64,000 nt of DNA from Gnetum montanum (GCA_015680685.1 MNCI01003070.1:245930-309929); one strand, 5' to 3'; counted from the first letter of the stretch, positions 47,051-59,488 are shown. Program-made: numbers and translations. The notes: generated from the letters alone by a model not told the origin.

Positions 47051-49236
47051 AGCTAGCTATAAGTTAACAACTCTGATAGTGTTATGTTGCTATGACTGCA
47101 TGGGAATTTCACCCTACATGGATGGTGTAGGTAGTAATTGGATTGACGATGGAGGAAAATGTGCTAAAGAATGAAGAGGGTAATAAGGGTATGTGAATTC
47201 TCCTTTAGGAGATGAAGAATGAGTTATGTAATGCTTTGGAGGGTAGTAGTGATGCTAAAAAGGAGTGTGATTGGAAGAGTCACGTGGAGACATGGGTTGC
47301 TGAACATAGTACCCATACAGATTTGGCTTCTTGTAAGGGTACTACTGCCTTGGTGGTGACATCCTCCATAATTGTGGATGCATCCATTGATGGTACTACT
47401 CATATGGTTGTGGTAAAGCTCCACTTAGATAATAAGCCTATTGTTGATGGTGGAACTACCTTTGGTTGCCTTGAGGATACACCTCATATTCCTGTAAGTG
47501 TGACACAATAGGGCAACATCCCTTAGGATGTTCATATTGGTAGATGTCACACCCACCATCATCATCTGATTCTGACTCCACAACCTCTTCTACTACAGTA
47601 GCTTTTCCCTTACACATTTGGTAGGAACTACCTTATTCTTTGGATTCTTTAGTAATTTTTATAGTTTAAAATTTTTCATCCAAATATTCCCACATCTTAT
47701 CAACCTTAGTCAAAATTTTAGACAAATTTTTGAATTGGAAAGGTTTTTTGCTACATCACTTCATCAAGTGGTGCCTTGCCCTCATGTCACAAAATCAAAC
47801 CTCTCTTTTTTTGATGAAAGGGTCCTAGTTATACTCATTATCACTTTCCCATTTTCTAAACTCATCTTCTTCTTTTGTAACATGCTTAATCAGCCTTTGA
47901 ATCTAATGGGCTCTTAGTTCTGACAATCTCCCTTAGGCATAGACCCCAAGAGTTCTCCTTGTTTCTAATCATAGCCCATCTATGATATGGAGAAGCTGAT
48001 CCTGTTGACAATAACCATAGCTAGGACATCTGTGGAAAATGGAATAATACCTACCCATGGCTACATCCAAGGATTCATGTGTTCCTTGTTGCTAGCCTTG
48101 GATTTGCTGCCTTAAATTGGACACTCTAGAGTACATCTGATATTTGTCATCAAACAAATTAAGCATCATACTCCATCTACCAATTTATTCCAGCTCTAGG
48201 AAGTGGTACCAACTTTTTGCTTCTTTTATGAGTATCCTGGGAAACAACTTAAGTTTTGACCGATTATTCTCTATGTTTTGTAAGGCACATGCATCATGAA
48301 AGGCCTGAAGATGGATCTTTGGATTTCAGTTCTATCTACCCTTAAATCTAGGGAAATTGTTCATATCCAACCTCTTGATTCAGCTATCTTTCACATGCCT
48401 AGTTGGAATTCTAACTACCTCTACAATGTTTAGCATGCTTCAAGTTGTCAGCAAAGGTCCATCATTGTCATGATTTTGATGATGCCTATGATGTCCCCTG
48501 CCACTCTTTCATTCATGGTGGGTTCTACAATCATTGTCCTATCATTCACCTTCAATGTAGTTTCATCCCCTATGACTTTGATTAGATTCAAAGGAGGAAG
48601 AAGAAGATGTAGCTGAAGAGGGTAAAGAGGAAGGAGGACTACCACCATCATAGTTTCTACCACCTCCATTGTATTTGTCATGGACATGATCATTAGGTTT
48701 ATTATCATCACAATGCTTGCCCAAGCCCCTACCTTGACTCCCACTTTTGCATGAACCTAAATTGTTGATAGTGAACTACAAATTCAAGTTCAAGCCCCCT
48801 TCACCAAAGTTAAGTGATGGAGAATCTTCATGTTGAGAACCCCTAATAAGAGGATCCTCATTGTCATTTTGATTCAGTAGGAACACAGGTTAATGAACTA
48901 TTTCTCCTTTGTAGTGTCATGACACTTCTTCTTGTGTTGATCTTGTTTGGGTTGTGTTTTTGTGGGATGGTAGTCCCAATAGTCATGGTCTTGCATAACA
49001 TATTCATCATGGATATCCTAAATGCCCAACCTCTTAAGTGTTTAGAATAGCATCCTGGGAACAAATTAGTGAAGAGGCAATGCAATGTTACCCTCCATAT
49101 CTCTCCACTGCATCTACTCATCTTGATGCAAGATGAAGGTGAAATCAGGTACAAACTCATCTGGATAAATGTATACCACTTTGAATTTTTAGGGCACTAG
49201 TGGTTTTGATTCATCATGCCTATGAGAAGAAGGCAT
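47051..49236 (-). pseudogene. Element D gag (Athila-like), decayed
   Basis: Candidate start ATG at 49236 (MPSSHRHDESKPLVP). The capsid-type block near 48400-48090 reads NPKIHLQAFHDACALQNIE, LKLFPRILIKEAKSWYHFL and MMLNLFDDKYQMYSRV. Element E encodes a related block on the plus strand at about 52080-52330. Many stops are present. Short plus-strand ORFs such as 47212-47511 are shadows. Confidence 0.75.
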
Positions 49237-49390
49237 TTGGGATTAGAGAAAAAATTTAGTATTCTTAAATTATAATTATAATTATAATTTTTTTTGAATG
49301 ATTGTGACCTCAAGGTTCATTCCAATGATCTTAAATAATATTCACAAAGTCCTAGATAGTGCACATGTTAAACTACAAGTTCCTAACCAA
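49237..49390 (-). other. Element D leader and decayed primer binding site
   Basis: On the minus strand TTGGTTAGGAACTTG (49390-49376) follows the LTR end. It aligns to the E-element PBS TTAGCACTGTTGTGGGGAAC with a short deletion. An AT-rich leader with repeated ATAATT follows to the gag ATG. Confidence 0.5.
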
Positions 49391-50270
49391 TGATGAGCAA
49401 CGAGTAGACCCTACATCCAACCATACAAATCACTAAGCATTCATGCATGATTCATTTGAATTTTGTAGACTTATAGCCTTCTAAGTACTTTGGCCTGTAC
49501 GAAGTGAAACTAACCATTGTAATTGTTGTCTTCTCAATTAAACTTATGAAATGCAAAGGTATGGTTAATTGCAACTAAGGTATATGATTTTTATCATTTT
49601 TTATGTTTTATGTTTTAAGTCACCTAAGGATAAAAATAATGAATAAAATAAAATAATGAAATTACTAAACACCTAACTAATCCTAACATAAGCATCCATT
49701 CCCACTTGTCGTACACATCCTAAACACATTTAATGCTTCTGAGTTACCAAACGTTAAGTGTTACTAGGATTACCAAGAGCCAAGCGTATGCTAGAAGTGT
49801 TCGTACTTATGTGCTTAATTACTTGCTAATTAATTTATCTTGATTAATTACTTAATTATTTAAAGCATTAAATAAAATTGCATAAAATAGTAAATGCATA
49901 AGTAAAAAATTAATCTATTTTGAAGTGCTGTAAGGTTTATTAGAAAGCTCGTCTTTATTTCCGCACACACTATCATGCTCAAGTACAATAGTGGTCGAAT
50001 AAATATCCGTACACTCTTTATCTCCTACTATGGGCACTTATAAAAATATTCTAACTTTCAAGCAAGAAAACTATAAGAGTTCCACTATAACTATGACAAA
50101 AATTCCATAAACACAATGGATGAGTGCATAGTTATAGGAGAAAATAGACAATGCGTTAACGAGGCCACATCAATGCATCAAATCCCATGTTGACATGGTT
50201 GTGTCAACAAGGCCGCATCGACAAGGCCACATCAATGAGGCCTCATCTATGTGACCCATGATGCAACTCA
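49391..50270 (-). repeat. Element D 5' LTR
   Basis: 880 bp; on the minus strand TGAGTTGCATC...GCTCATCA. It matches 53231-54084 in the same orientation, 50271-50937 in the opposite one, and 63261-64000. Orientation is set by the gag that follows leftward and by the PBS-like sequence after its end. Confidence 0.85.
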
Positions 50271-50937
50271 TAAGTTAGTATATTTTTCCCTCTAAGTGCC
50301 CATAGTGTGGATTAAGAAAATTATATAAATTTTTATTCAAGTCCACTATGTACCTAGACACATATGCATGACAATAATAAAACTAAAATTTGTTTCCTTG
50401 ATTGCAACATTTAGACTAGCGCTTTGATTTATTTTCTTGCATTTTTCTCTTAGGGTTTATTTACTTTTCAATGTTATTAGTTAAATATTTTATCATCATG
50501 CATATTAAGTATGCACACATGAGCATGATGACTTTAAGCATACATACGAGCACTTGGTAACCTCAACAAGGAACACTTTGTACACCTAGCAATGAACACT
50601 TAGTAATCTAGTAACATTAGTATATGTTCAAGATGTGTATGAAATGTAGGAAATGGATTCTCTATGCTAGGCCAGTTTAGATTATTTTCATGCACTTAGA
50701 TTAATTAGTTTATTCTTTTAATATTTTAATTAATAATAGAAACCATCATACGTCTTAATCACACTTAACTATATGAATTGAGCTAACACAACTTATGATT
50801 GGGAAGAAAATGATCAATGATCCCAAACTTATGTATCCAAGACATGCTACTATCCATGCCCATGGAATTCAACTAGATTACATGTGAACTCTTATGATCT
50901 ATATGTTTGGGTATAGGGTCTACTCTATCGCTCATCA
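50271..50937 (+). repeat. Element E 5' LTR, truncated by insertion of D
   Basis: The reverse complement of this stretch reads TGATGAGCGATAGAGTAGACC and aligns with the D and F LTRs, so it is the same LTR family on the plus strand. About 200 bp of its 5' end is missing at 50270, where D begins. This implies D inserted inside this LTR and the rest lies left of the window. Confidence 0.75.
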
Positions 50938-50957
50938 TTAGCACTGTTGTGGGGAAC
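50938..50957 (+). other. Element E primer binding site
   Basis: TTAGCACTGTTGTGGGGAAC starts right after the LTR end CTCATCA. It resembles the plant Ty3/gypsy PBS form TTGGCGCCGTTGCCGGGGA with transition changes. It fixes the orientation of this LTR family. Confidence 0.65.
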
Positions 50958-53230
50958 TTGTGCAAGTGTTTTAGATAGCTAAAATTACACAAGGATCATT
51001 GTAGATCCACAACAATGTATCATATGAAAATAATAATATTTTATTCAAGGCAAACTTCAACAACTAAATAGATGTCTTCTTCTTGTAGGGTTGATTCCCC
51101 ACTTGTGGATGACTTCACAAGATCACGTGATAGGATAAGAAAGAATATATATGATCTACATAAGATCACGTAAGATCACAAGATCAAAGTTCTCTACATA
51201 CATCTAGATCCCTGTTATTTAGAGTTCACCTTCATTTTCATGAATATGAATAGTTTTAATGAAGAGACCTAGACAACAACATAGTGTTTCAACTTGATCA
51301 TGCAATGCATCAATATTCATGTCATCTCTAATGAGGTTAGGGCTTGAAGTAGTAGCCTCGAATTGCAAGGTGGCCAATCATATCTCCATGGACTATCAAT
51401 CAATAGAGGCCCAACTCCAAAAAGATAAATTCATGAAGGCTTACAATGAAGCTTCCAAAGGAAATGGAGCCACCAATCCAACTAACATTACAATAAGACA
51501 AGAAGAATACTAATTACCCAGCATGTAGATCTCAATGTCAAGGTCCTCCTCCCTTTAGTGGAGATGAAGAAATCCATTAATGGTTATGTTTACCCTTGAT
51601 AAGCTAACAAGGTATGGGAAGAGCTGGACCCAGAACCAAGGGGTCTTCAAGGCTAGGGTCTCCCAACCCACAATCAAGAGAACAAAGGAACTAAAGAAGG
51701 AAAACATGTTGACATAACTCTTCTAGCTCTCCATTCTCATTCTCATATTCATCATTAGGTTCTAACAAGGGTGAGCACAACTGTGACTGAAGGAGAAATG
51801 ATCATAGATAAGAAGAAGATAATAGAAGACACCATCATAGAGATGGGAAGAGAGAATGTACATAAGAGTAAGAAGAAGGTGGACATCATCAAGAAAGAAG
51901 GCATAGCAGGAAACACGATAGAATGCATGGTCATGACAAAGGCCATGAAGGATATGATGCATATATTGAATGGTTACCTTCTATAATAAGTATGATCAAC
52001 ATTTAGAAGGAAATTTATATTTCCACCTCACATTAAAGGGATAGTCAAATTAAAAAACTAGATATGAACAATATTCCTAAGTTCGAAGAAGGCTACAATG
52101 CTAATCCTCAACATCACTTATAAGCCTTCCATGATGTGTGTGTCTTCAAAAATATCTAAAATAATTGGAAAAACCTAAAGCTCTTCTTCATGATACTCAT
52201 CAAAGAATCTAAAAATTGATACTAGTCCTTGGAACCTAAATCCATTAGGATATGGAGTACGATGCTTAAGTTGTTCAATGACAAATACCAAACATATTTC
52301 TAAGTATTAAATTTGAGGAATAAGATTCAAGGAAAAAGATAAAAAAATCATAAATCCCTTGATGCAGCCTAGATAGGTACTATTCTTTACTTCATAAATG
52401 CCTAGGCCATGACCTCTCTTAAAGGAAGTAGCTGCATTGTGTTATAGATGGTTTTCAAAATAAAACTAGGGAAACTTTTAAGGTCTACAAGAAAGGTTAT
52501 CAAAGATGAAAGTCCATCATATCCAAAGGTTTATTGATCAAGTAGAAAAGGATGAAGGGATGACGAAGAAGGGAGAGGGTACAAAGAAGTACAACAGAGA
52601 AGGAGGACCATTTTGTAAACCAAATGGAGCACCACTAGAGGAGGTAGCTTAGAGAAAGACCTTCCTAATCTAAATATATATTATTGAAATATTATCTAAG
52701 GTTGACAAGATGTGCAACTCCATTAATGAGAAGTTTTAGATTACATCCAAGATCATAGAGGAAAATTTGAAATTGCCAAGAGTCAAAGACAAAGATAAGA
52801 GGAAAAAAAAACACATGAAAGAACTACTATCATTAAAAGAAAAAATTTGTCATAGTTGAAGAGGTTGTAGAATCATAATTGAATGATGATTAATGTAATA
52901 TTTTTTAGTACAAACATCCACAATGTTGTTGCCTAATAGTTTCACACTTATAACAGTTTGGGGTTTATGCTTTGAACTTGAGGTTTGTAAAAAAGTTAGC
53001 ACCTAGAAGGTTACCTTGTCTTTGAGCAAACAATAAGCAATCATTCCATCAATAGCACTACTGCCCAAGTGGGATGTAACCTCCACTTCAAGAATATTAC
53101 TAGCAATGGCATAATCTACAACCATGGGGGATGCTACCACCAAGCAAAAAGACACCTAGTGGTTGATATCGAACTATGACTCTAATTCAATGATTGTACA
53201 TGGAATCCAAAAAAATTTTGCAAGTACCTA
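50958..53230 (+). pseudogene. Element E leader and gag fragment (plus strand)
   Basis: The non-coding leader runs to about 51310. A weak frame (51319-51513, MDYQSIEAQLQKDKFMKAYN) is followed near 52080-52330 by a capsid-type block: NIPKFEEGYNANPQHHL, AFHDVCVFKN, LKLFFMILIKESKN and MLKLFNDKYQTYF, clearly related to the D gag but diverged. Nothing of RT or integrase is present before 53230, where the LTR of F starts. A broken protease may lie at 52900-53200 but I cannot confirm it. Confidence 0.65.
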
Positions 53231-54084
53231 TGATGAGTGACAAGTAGACCCTACATCCAACCATATGAATCACTAAGTGTTCATGTGTAATCCTATCAAA
53301 TTCCAACACTTATAACCTTCTATGTACACTAGTCTCTTAGAAGTGAAATTAACTGTTGTAATCATTTTCTTCCCAATTACACTTGTGAAATGCAAAGGCA
53401 TGGTTAAGTGCAACTGAGGCATCTGATTTTTACCATTTTTATGTTTTTCATTTTAAGTTGCCTAGGGGAAGGAATAATGTATAAAATAAAATAATTAAAT
53501 TGCTAATTTAATCTAACTAGCTACACGTAACTAATCCTAACATAAGCATCCATCTAACTTGCCATACACATCCTAAACATAGTTAACACTACTAGGTTAC
53601 CAAACGTTAAGCACTATTAGGATTATGAAGTGCCAAGTGTATGCTCAAAGTGGTCGTACTTATGTGCTTAATTAATTGCTATTTAATCTAGCTTAATTTA
53701 GCTTAATTACTTAAAGCATTAAAGGAAATTGCATAAAACATTAAATGCATAAATAAAGAATTAATCTATTTCAAAGTGCTACAAGGTTTATTAGAAAGCT
53801 CATCTTTATTACTGCACACACTACTATGGTCAAGTACAACAATGCTCAAATAAAGATTTGTACACTCTTTGACTCCTATTGTAAGCACTTAGAAAAATAT
53901 TATAACTTTCAAATAACAAAACTACAAGAGCTCTGCTACAACTATGACAAAAGATGTCATAAACATGGTAGGTGAGCACATATATAGGTGAAAATAGATA
54001 CGACATCAATGAGGCCACATCAAATTTCATGTTGATGCAGCTGCATCGATGAGGCCTTATCAATGTAAGCCTTAATGTGACTCA
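53231..54084 (-). repeat. Element F 3' LTR
   Basis: 854 bp, TGAGTCACATTAAGG...ACTCATCA on the minus strand, same family as the D LTR. It is preceded on the minus strand by ORF3 and a purine-rich ATGAGGGTATGA, so it is the downstream LTR of F. Confidence 0.75.
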
Positions 54085-54410
54085 TCATACCCTCATGACT
54101 GAATGAAAACTCATCCTCGAGTGAACAAAATAAGGACAAAGTTTCTTACAAAATATTTGGAAAGGTATGGGATTATTAACACATAAAATAACACACTAAC
54201 AACATGAAAAAAGCTAAGTGCTTGAGTGTATAGAATTACAATCATTACAAAATTTTGATGTTTAGGAGAACAAAATTGAACACCACGACAAAAATCACAA
54301 ATAAAACGCCTCTGATTACACGATGACAAGGAAGAAGTTCAAACGATCCCAAGTAGTTGAGGCTCTAAAAGGCCTTCTCCTGCTTCAAGCACATGCAATG
54401 GTTGAGGCAA
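54085..54410 (-). other. Element F polypurine tract and ORF3 3' flank
   Basis: On the minus strand CTCGAGGATGAGTTTTCATT, then CAGTCATGAGGGTATGA, leads into the LTR. The GAGGATGAGTTTTCATT wording is reminiscent of the sequence before many plant Ty3/gypsy 3' LTRs. No other feature is seen. Confidence 0.5.
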
Positions 54411-57154
54411 CTATGGTTGTCTTGTGGCAGTTGCAACTTCTAGCAAAAGATGGAAGGCATCCAATAGTGCCTTGATCTTCTCCTTCTTACTCCTAGGATC
54501 ATTCACAATCCACACTGCATCGTGAATGTGGATTAGTGTGGGAACATCACAAGGACAAGGCATTTCCGAGAATAGATCCTTCACATTGACAAACCAAGCA
54601 ACAAAAAGTTTACATTCAACATTGAATGCCTTTACTACATTTTGTAACTCTTGGTAATCACCCATTCTCCTAGCTAGGTTCTTAGTTGTAGACCATTGAT
54701 CAATGAAGTGCTACTTGAGAACATCGAGTTCTACATTTGCCACCTCAAGCTTTTTCTTAGTGTCTTCATGATGCTTGAACTCAACTTCATACAATAAGTA
54801 TGAACTAGCCACCTATTTCTCTAATTCAAATCAGGGCCATCCAATAGTCAAGATTGTCAGATTTGCATAACAAAGATTGGCAAACTCCATATACTTCATC
54901 ATCTCCTTAATTTGCAACTCCTTCATATAGATCTTTGCCTTGTTGTAGTCATTAAGCCCATCAAAGATAGGCTACTAGACATCACCTCCTTCCTTGCGTT
55001 GCTGGAGGGCCTCATTAACTTTTGCCTTCTTCATTTGAATATGTTTTTCATTGATTTCCTTTTGTAGACCAACTTGATCTCTGTAGTGATTTTTGACTCT
55101 CAAATTTAAGAGCCTCATTTTTTTAGGAGGCTACCTCTATTGTAGATTTTTAACAAAGGGATTAAACTTCCTCCATTGAGAGATTTCTATTTTTGACTAC
55201 CAATCTCCTCAATTTAGTGTTTACTCTAACTAGCTGCTCCTACTATTGATGGATGAAATCTTGCATTTATGACTTTTGCACATCAACATTCCATAGGTGG
55301 TTATTTTCTATGGTCAAAGTGACATTCTCCTAGCAAGTCTGATCCAAGGTATTTTTGATATTGTGCATGGTGACATTGACCAAGGACTGATCAAAGATTA
55401 CCATCTCCTTTGTGTTCTCAACCTTCTTAAGATTTTCTTGAAGTTGTTGAAAAGCTTAATCACGGGTCAGTGCAGGGTTGAGAAACACAAGATTAGTAAG
55501 GTATGCTCTTAATTCAACAACCTCCACAACCAAGCATTTCAAGTTGCCCTTCCATGATAATGCTTTTACCCCTTACTTCTAATAGTTCTGACTAGGTCGT
55601 AGTGATTGTATCTAGAAGGTCAAAGACATCCAAAATCAGTTGCCTAGTTCCCACTAGTCAGTCTAACAACTCTTCATGTTGGTTATGTTCAATCTACTGT
55701 TAACTATTCTTGTAGATTTCTACGCATCTCTGAGTGCTGAAAAGTCTAATACAGATGCATAGGTGCGTTCAATGCCTTGGTAATTATATCAGCAACTACC
55801 TCTACTACTATCTCCTACCCATGGTGCTACATCACCAAGATAGTTATCCCCTCATCCTCCTCTAGATGCACCAAGAAAGTAGTGGCATTCCCAAAGATTT
55901 TTTAGAAATTATTGCTATTGTGAGAGAGAGACCGTTACCTCTCAATCTCTAGGATTTGATCTTGCAGGAAATTGTGCTCTTTAGGCTAATAAGATTGGTC
56001 CACCTCCCTCCATCTGACTAATGGTTTGAGCCACTTCATTGAGGTGACTCATTGTTGAGTGATACATAGATGGATCACCACCACTTGTTCCTATTCACTA
56101 CTCCTGCTCATGCAAGAGCTGTTCTCAGATTTTGTGCATTCATTCAAGGGTAGCATGAGACTTTGGCATGGATTTGTGAGTGGGTGGTGGAGGTGGTGGT
56201 TACTACTCCTCTTCGTTGGTTGTGGTAGGGATCTTATATTTTATCATTTTTCCTAAGAGGTAAAAGGAGTATGCCAGAGTGTATCATTGGTGTAGCAATT
56301 ATTCCTACCCTTTTGCATAGTTTTCTGATGAGGTAGGGAAAGGGCACAACCTTTCTTCTACATTTGGTTTTCTTAAATCACTTCTCAATCTCAAGATAGA
56401 TTAGTTGTGGAAGGTTCACAAGAAATTTTTCACTTAGAGTAGCACACACATGGGCAAAAAGACAATCACCTTACTAGACCTCACTATTAAATTGAGGTGA
56501 TAGGTTGCTATCTTGAAATATATGAGCTTCGCATGGGTGAGTACACCATACTGCTTGCAATTCACTCCATAACATTGTTAGGTCCACTCCTTTGCCTCTA
56601 GGCCTACTTGTGTAGAGATCTTTACCAAATTTGTTCTAATATCAAGCAACCCAAGGGCCTACGCAATGGCCTCCACCGAGTAGGATACTTGAATGTCCTT
56701 GATCTTCGTGGTGGCTCTTGCTTGCCTACCGTTATAGAAGAGATATGTCTCTCCCATGTACCATTTCCCAAATAGAAGTGATGATTAGCCACATGGGAGA
56801 GTTTTGCAATTGTGTCTTGACTTCTAGTGGAGCATGTTCTAAGAATGATCCAAAGTTCAATTCTTGGAGAACTAAATGTTGGATGTCACGAGGCTTAATC
56901 TGATCAAGGTAGGCTTGAGTCAATGTGACCTCCAGTCTTGGCATCGGTCCTGTAGCCTCATCTTGATGGGATTATTCAATTATGGTTACTTCCTCAGGAA
57001 TTTGTTGGATAGATTCCACTTCGAGCTCCTCTCGAAGAGGTCCCATCGCATGAGTTTCTGCTGCTTGTTCTTGCTACTTCCTTCTAGCTCTAGGTCATTT
57101 GTTCCTTGGTTGAGATGGTTCTCCTTCTTGCATGCATTTTGGTTAAGGTGCCAT
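54411..57154 (-). pseudogene. Element F ORF3: sense ORF in env position
   Basis: Begins ATGGCACC at 57154 and ends TAG at 54411. Visible blocks: VTLTQAYLDQIKPRDIQHLV, LNFGSFLEHAPLEVKTQLQ and SPMWLIITSIWEMVHGRDI, then after a frameshift KIKDIQVSYSVEAIAQALGL, CYGVNCKQYGVLTHAKLIYF and TYHLNLIVRSSKVIVFLP. A coiled-coil-like middle lies around 55100-54700, and the tail reads DPRSKKEKIKALLDAFHLLL and ATATRQP. The block order recalls plant transposon/mobile-domain proteins plus coiled coil, as in the A/B antisense gene, but sequence similarity between the two is not obvious. D holds a second copy at 1-1943. Function unknown. Confidence 0.65.
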
Positions 57155-57420
57155 CTATAATCACAACATAACTAAGGATTAGCACTTATTATGTAACTTT
57201 GAAACATTTGAAATACCTTATCTCTTAGGGTAGCTACACTTGGCTAACTTGTGATCATGGCTGGTTTAATTATTTTAATATTATTTTATAATTATTTGAT
57301 TAAATAGGTTACTAAAGTGTGTTGGAAGGATTTAACTCTCATAGGTTGATGATTTAATATCATTTTATTCTTTGAACCTATGGAGGAGTTGAAAAATTTA
57401 TGAAAATTTTTCTGTAAAAA
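57155..57420 (-). other. Element F sequence upstream of ORF3, with splice acceptor; truncated end
   Basis: On the minus strand GTTGTGATTATAG abuts the ATG at 57154. Similarity to element D (1944 to about 2150) runs to a TGTAAAAAA tract near 57420 and stops. Beyond it lies a host exon. F therefore lacks its pol and 5' half here, without a clean LTR end. Confidence 0.6.
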
Positions 57421-57430
57421 AACCTAAGGT

Positions 57431-57772
57431 TTGTGGTTCCCATGTCGTATGCTCCATGAGAAGTACAGTGCACGTCTACATTGGGGCAAGTCCGTGGGCT
57501 ACTACGTGGATGATCAAGCCCAGAAAGCCACCGTTATTTTAGTGAAGTTCCTGGACGTGCATTGTCGATTTGATTTGGACAAGGTGTTGCTCAATGAGTG
57601 GAGTGAGAAGGTTCTGAGCCTCGAGGGTAAACACGTGCAGGAAATCCATGACGGATGTGCTATGGAGAAGTTGTGCAAGTGCTCCCAGGATTCACACTAT
57701 GATCCTTTTGAAGGATACTTTTGTCACCTTAGCTGCATCTACCCCAATGCCTGAGTCTGTCATAAGGACTAA
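57431..57772 (+). pseudogene. L-gulonolactone oxidase last exon, truncated
   Basis: The frame reads EKYSARLHWGKSVGYYVDD, then FDLDKVLLNEWSEKVLSLEG, DGCAMEKLCKCSQDSHYDP and GYFCHLSCIYPNA. LHWGK, EW--KVL and GCA-E-LC-CS-D-HC-P-KGYFC are the C-terminal signatures of plant GulLO-type aldonolactone oxidases. A TGA at 57752 takes the place where the family has Arg (CGA-to-TGA at a CpG); the frame then reads VCHKD and TAA at 57770-57772. Upstream there is a stop at 57425 and then element F. It is the 3' end of one gene lying 1.7 kb before the 5' exon of another copy. Confidence 0.8.
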
Positions 57773-58576
57773 CTACGACACTCGACCATTGAGTTCCACC
57801 GGTGGCCATGGATGTTAGTCATGTTACATTTTTAGTGTTCAGTAATGGATTAATAATCTTATATTGATATAAAGGGATTTATCTTGGACCACCCATAGCA
57901 TTGAGCCCCAAGCAATTCTTTCTTTCTTTAACATAACAATAATAATTATAATATCAATGAAAATAAATTTGCATGTTCCTATAAATTGTTATGCGATACA
58001 TGTCGAGATTGAAAATTTAAAACCGAAGAAAGCTTTATGAGCATGTTAATATAATATATGTGCCTTTCATTGTTAAACTTCTCAAACTTGTGATGTTTAT
58101 GATGGATTGTAGAATTTGTACAATATTATTTTGTAATTTTTCTATATTGAAAATTAGAAATTTTTATTGCATTTCAAAAATCACAAATCATAGACGATTT
58201 GTTGCATGGTTACAAAGCCATAACATATTTTCAAGGAAAGTTGAAAACATCATTGATGTAATGCCCCAAATAAATAAGGTCAATTTGAAAGAAACAAATA
58301 AGCAAATTATAGTCAAGGAAGGGCAAAATAAAAAGATATGTTCTTCATCATCAATGCTTTGCTTTGTTTGCATAGTATTCAAATATGCTCTTCTTTGAAT
58401 ACTATGACCTATCTCAACAAGGAGATGATGAAAGCTCATTCTTACTAAGGCAATGTGATTTCTTAAATGTGAAGGAATAACAAGTGGTATGTTGTTATTT
58501 ACAAGCCATAACATCGACTCCAAGCGGTATGCTATTGTGATTTCCTTTTCGAAGTGGTATATTTGATTGCCTTGCA
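57773..58576. other. Intergenic AT-rich sequence
   Basis: Contains 3' flank of the GulLO fragment. Two overlapping ORFs on opposite strands (58060-58398 plus, 58188-58577 minus) have AT-driven composition and match nothing I recognise. No repeats or RNA genes are seen. Confidence 0.3.
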
Positions 58577-58766
58577 CTCAATAAAAATTTCTAGTTTCCA
58601 TTTATAGTTTTTAATCTATTTAATCTATATGTCAAATATGTAAAATAAAAAAGTGGATGTACAAAGGTGGTCTCAATAAAAATTTCTAGTTTCCATTTAT
58701 AGTTTTTAATCTATTTAATCTATATGTCAAATATGTAAAATAAAAAAGTGGATGTACAAAGGTGGT
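58577..58766. repeat. Perfect 95-bp tandem duplication
   Basis: 58577-58671 and 58672-58766 are identical (both begin CTCAATAAAAATTTCTAG and end AAAGGTGGT). Identity without any decay, against heavily mutated surroundings, means a recent event or an assembly artefact. Confidence 0.9.
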
Positions 58767-59488
58767 AAGTTGAGAGATGTGCCAACTAACTAAACTTTAG
58801 TATAAAGGCACAAGATTATTTAATTTCTTGTGTCTCATTTCTATTTGTTTTGCAATATCATTTTTCACCTAATAAAACTTTATGATAAAGGTACCAAGAT
58901 GATTATTAGGTTATCCCTTTAATCTTTAAAACTTATTTAGGATTTTCAATTTACTATGATTTTTTAATCTTTATATTAAAGATAAAGTGAATGTACAAAT
59001 ATGGTCCAATGTATACACTAAAACAAAAATAAATTAATGATAATGAAGTGTATCCAGTAATAAAACTCTCGATTTACCAACTCCAAATGATAAATTATAG
59101 CTTCAATTCTAATAAGCAATGTTAGGTTGCCAGACAAAAACGAAGAAAGACAACGTTATTCCAGAGACATAGGTTGTAACAGTACAAAATGGTGTAGACT
59201 TGATAAAATGGTCGAGACGTGACGTATCAACAACTTTTGAGTAACAGGTGCGGTAATATGACACCAGCTTGATGTGCTTGTGCCACCAGCCTGCCGGACT
59301 GCCTATCCCTTTACTCCAACTTCTCAGCGATTACAACAGTTACCAACTCCATTAAATTTTTCACCAATCCTACGTTTTACGTTTTCGTTTTTTTTATTGC
59401 TTTCGTGTAACCATGGCCATATTTTGCGACAACGCTACCACTGGACAATCCGCACATCACTGTCACACTGTGCGGAAGCAAATCAAGC
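58767..59488 (+). promoter_or_regulatory. Upstream region of GulLO copy 2
   Basis: AT-rich to about 59100, then GC content rises. TATAAAGG at about 58801 is far upstream and no convincing core promoter is seen near the gene. An out-of-frame ATG in strong context (ACCATGGCC, 59413) precedes the GulLO ATG and opens a long overlapping frame; see findings. Confidence 0.3.

Noticed and set aside
47212-47511. 99-codon plus ORF
   Set aside because: Shadow opposite the decayed D gag; no domain and no plant gene features.
49391-54084. One LTR element with LTRs 49391-50270 and 53231-54084 enclosing the plus-strand gag
   Set aside because: The two LTRs point the same way but no TSD matches (ACCAA versus TCATA). 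The PBS-bearing LTR of the gag is the opposed copy ending at 50937. The right LTR is preceded by ORF3 and a polypurine tract of another element.
58060-58577. Overlapping ORFs on both strands as a gene
   Set aside because: AT-driven composition, no motif, and opposite-strand openness over the same bases; no support.
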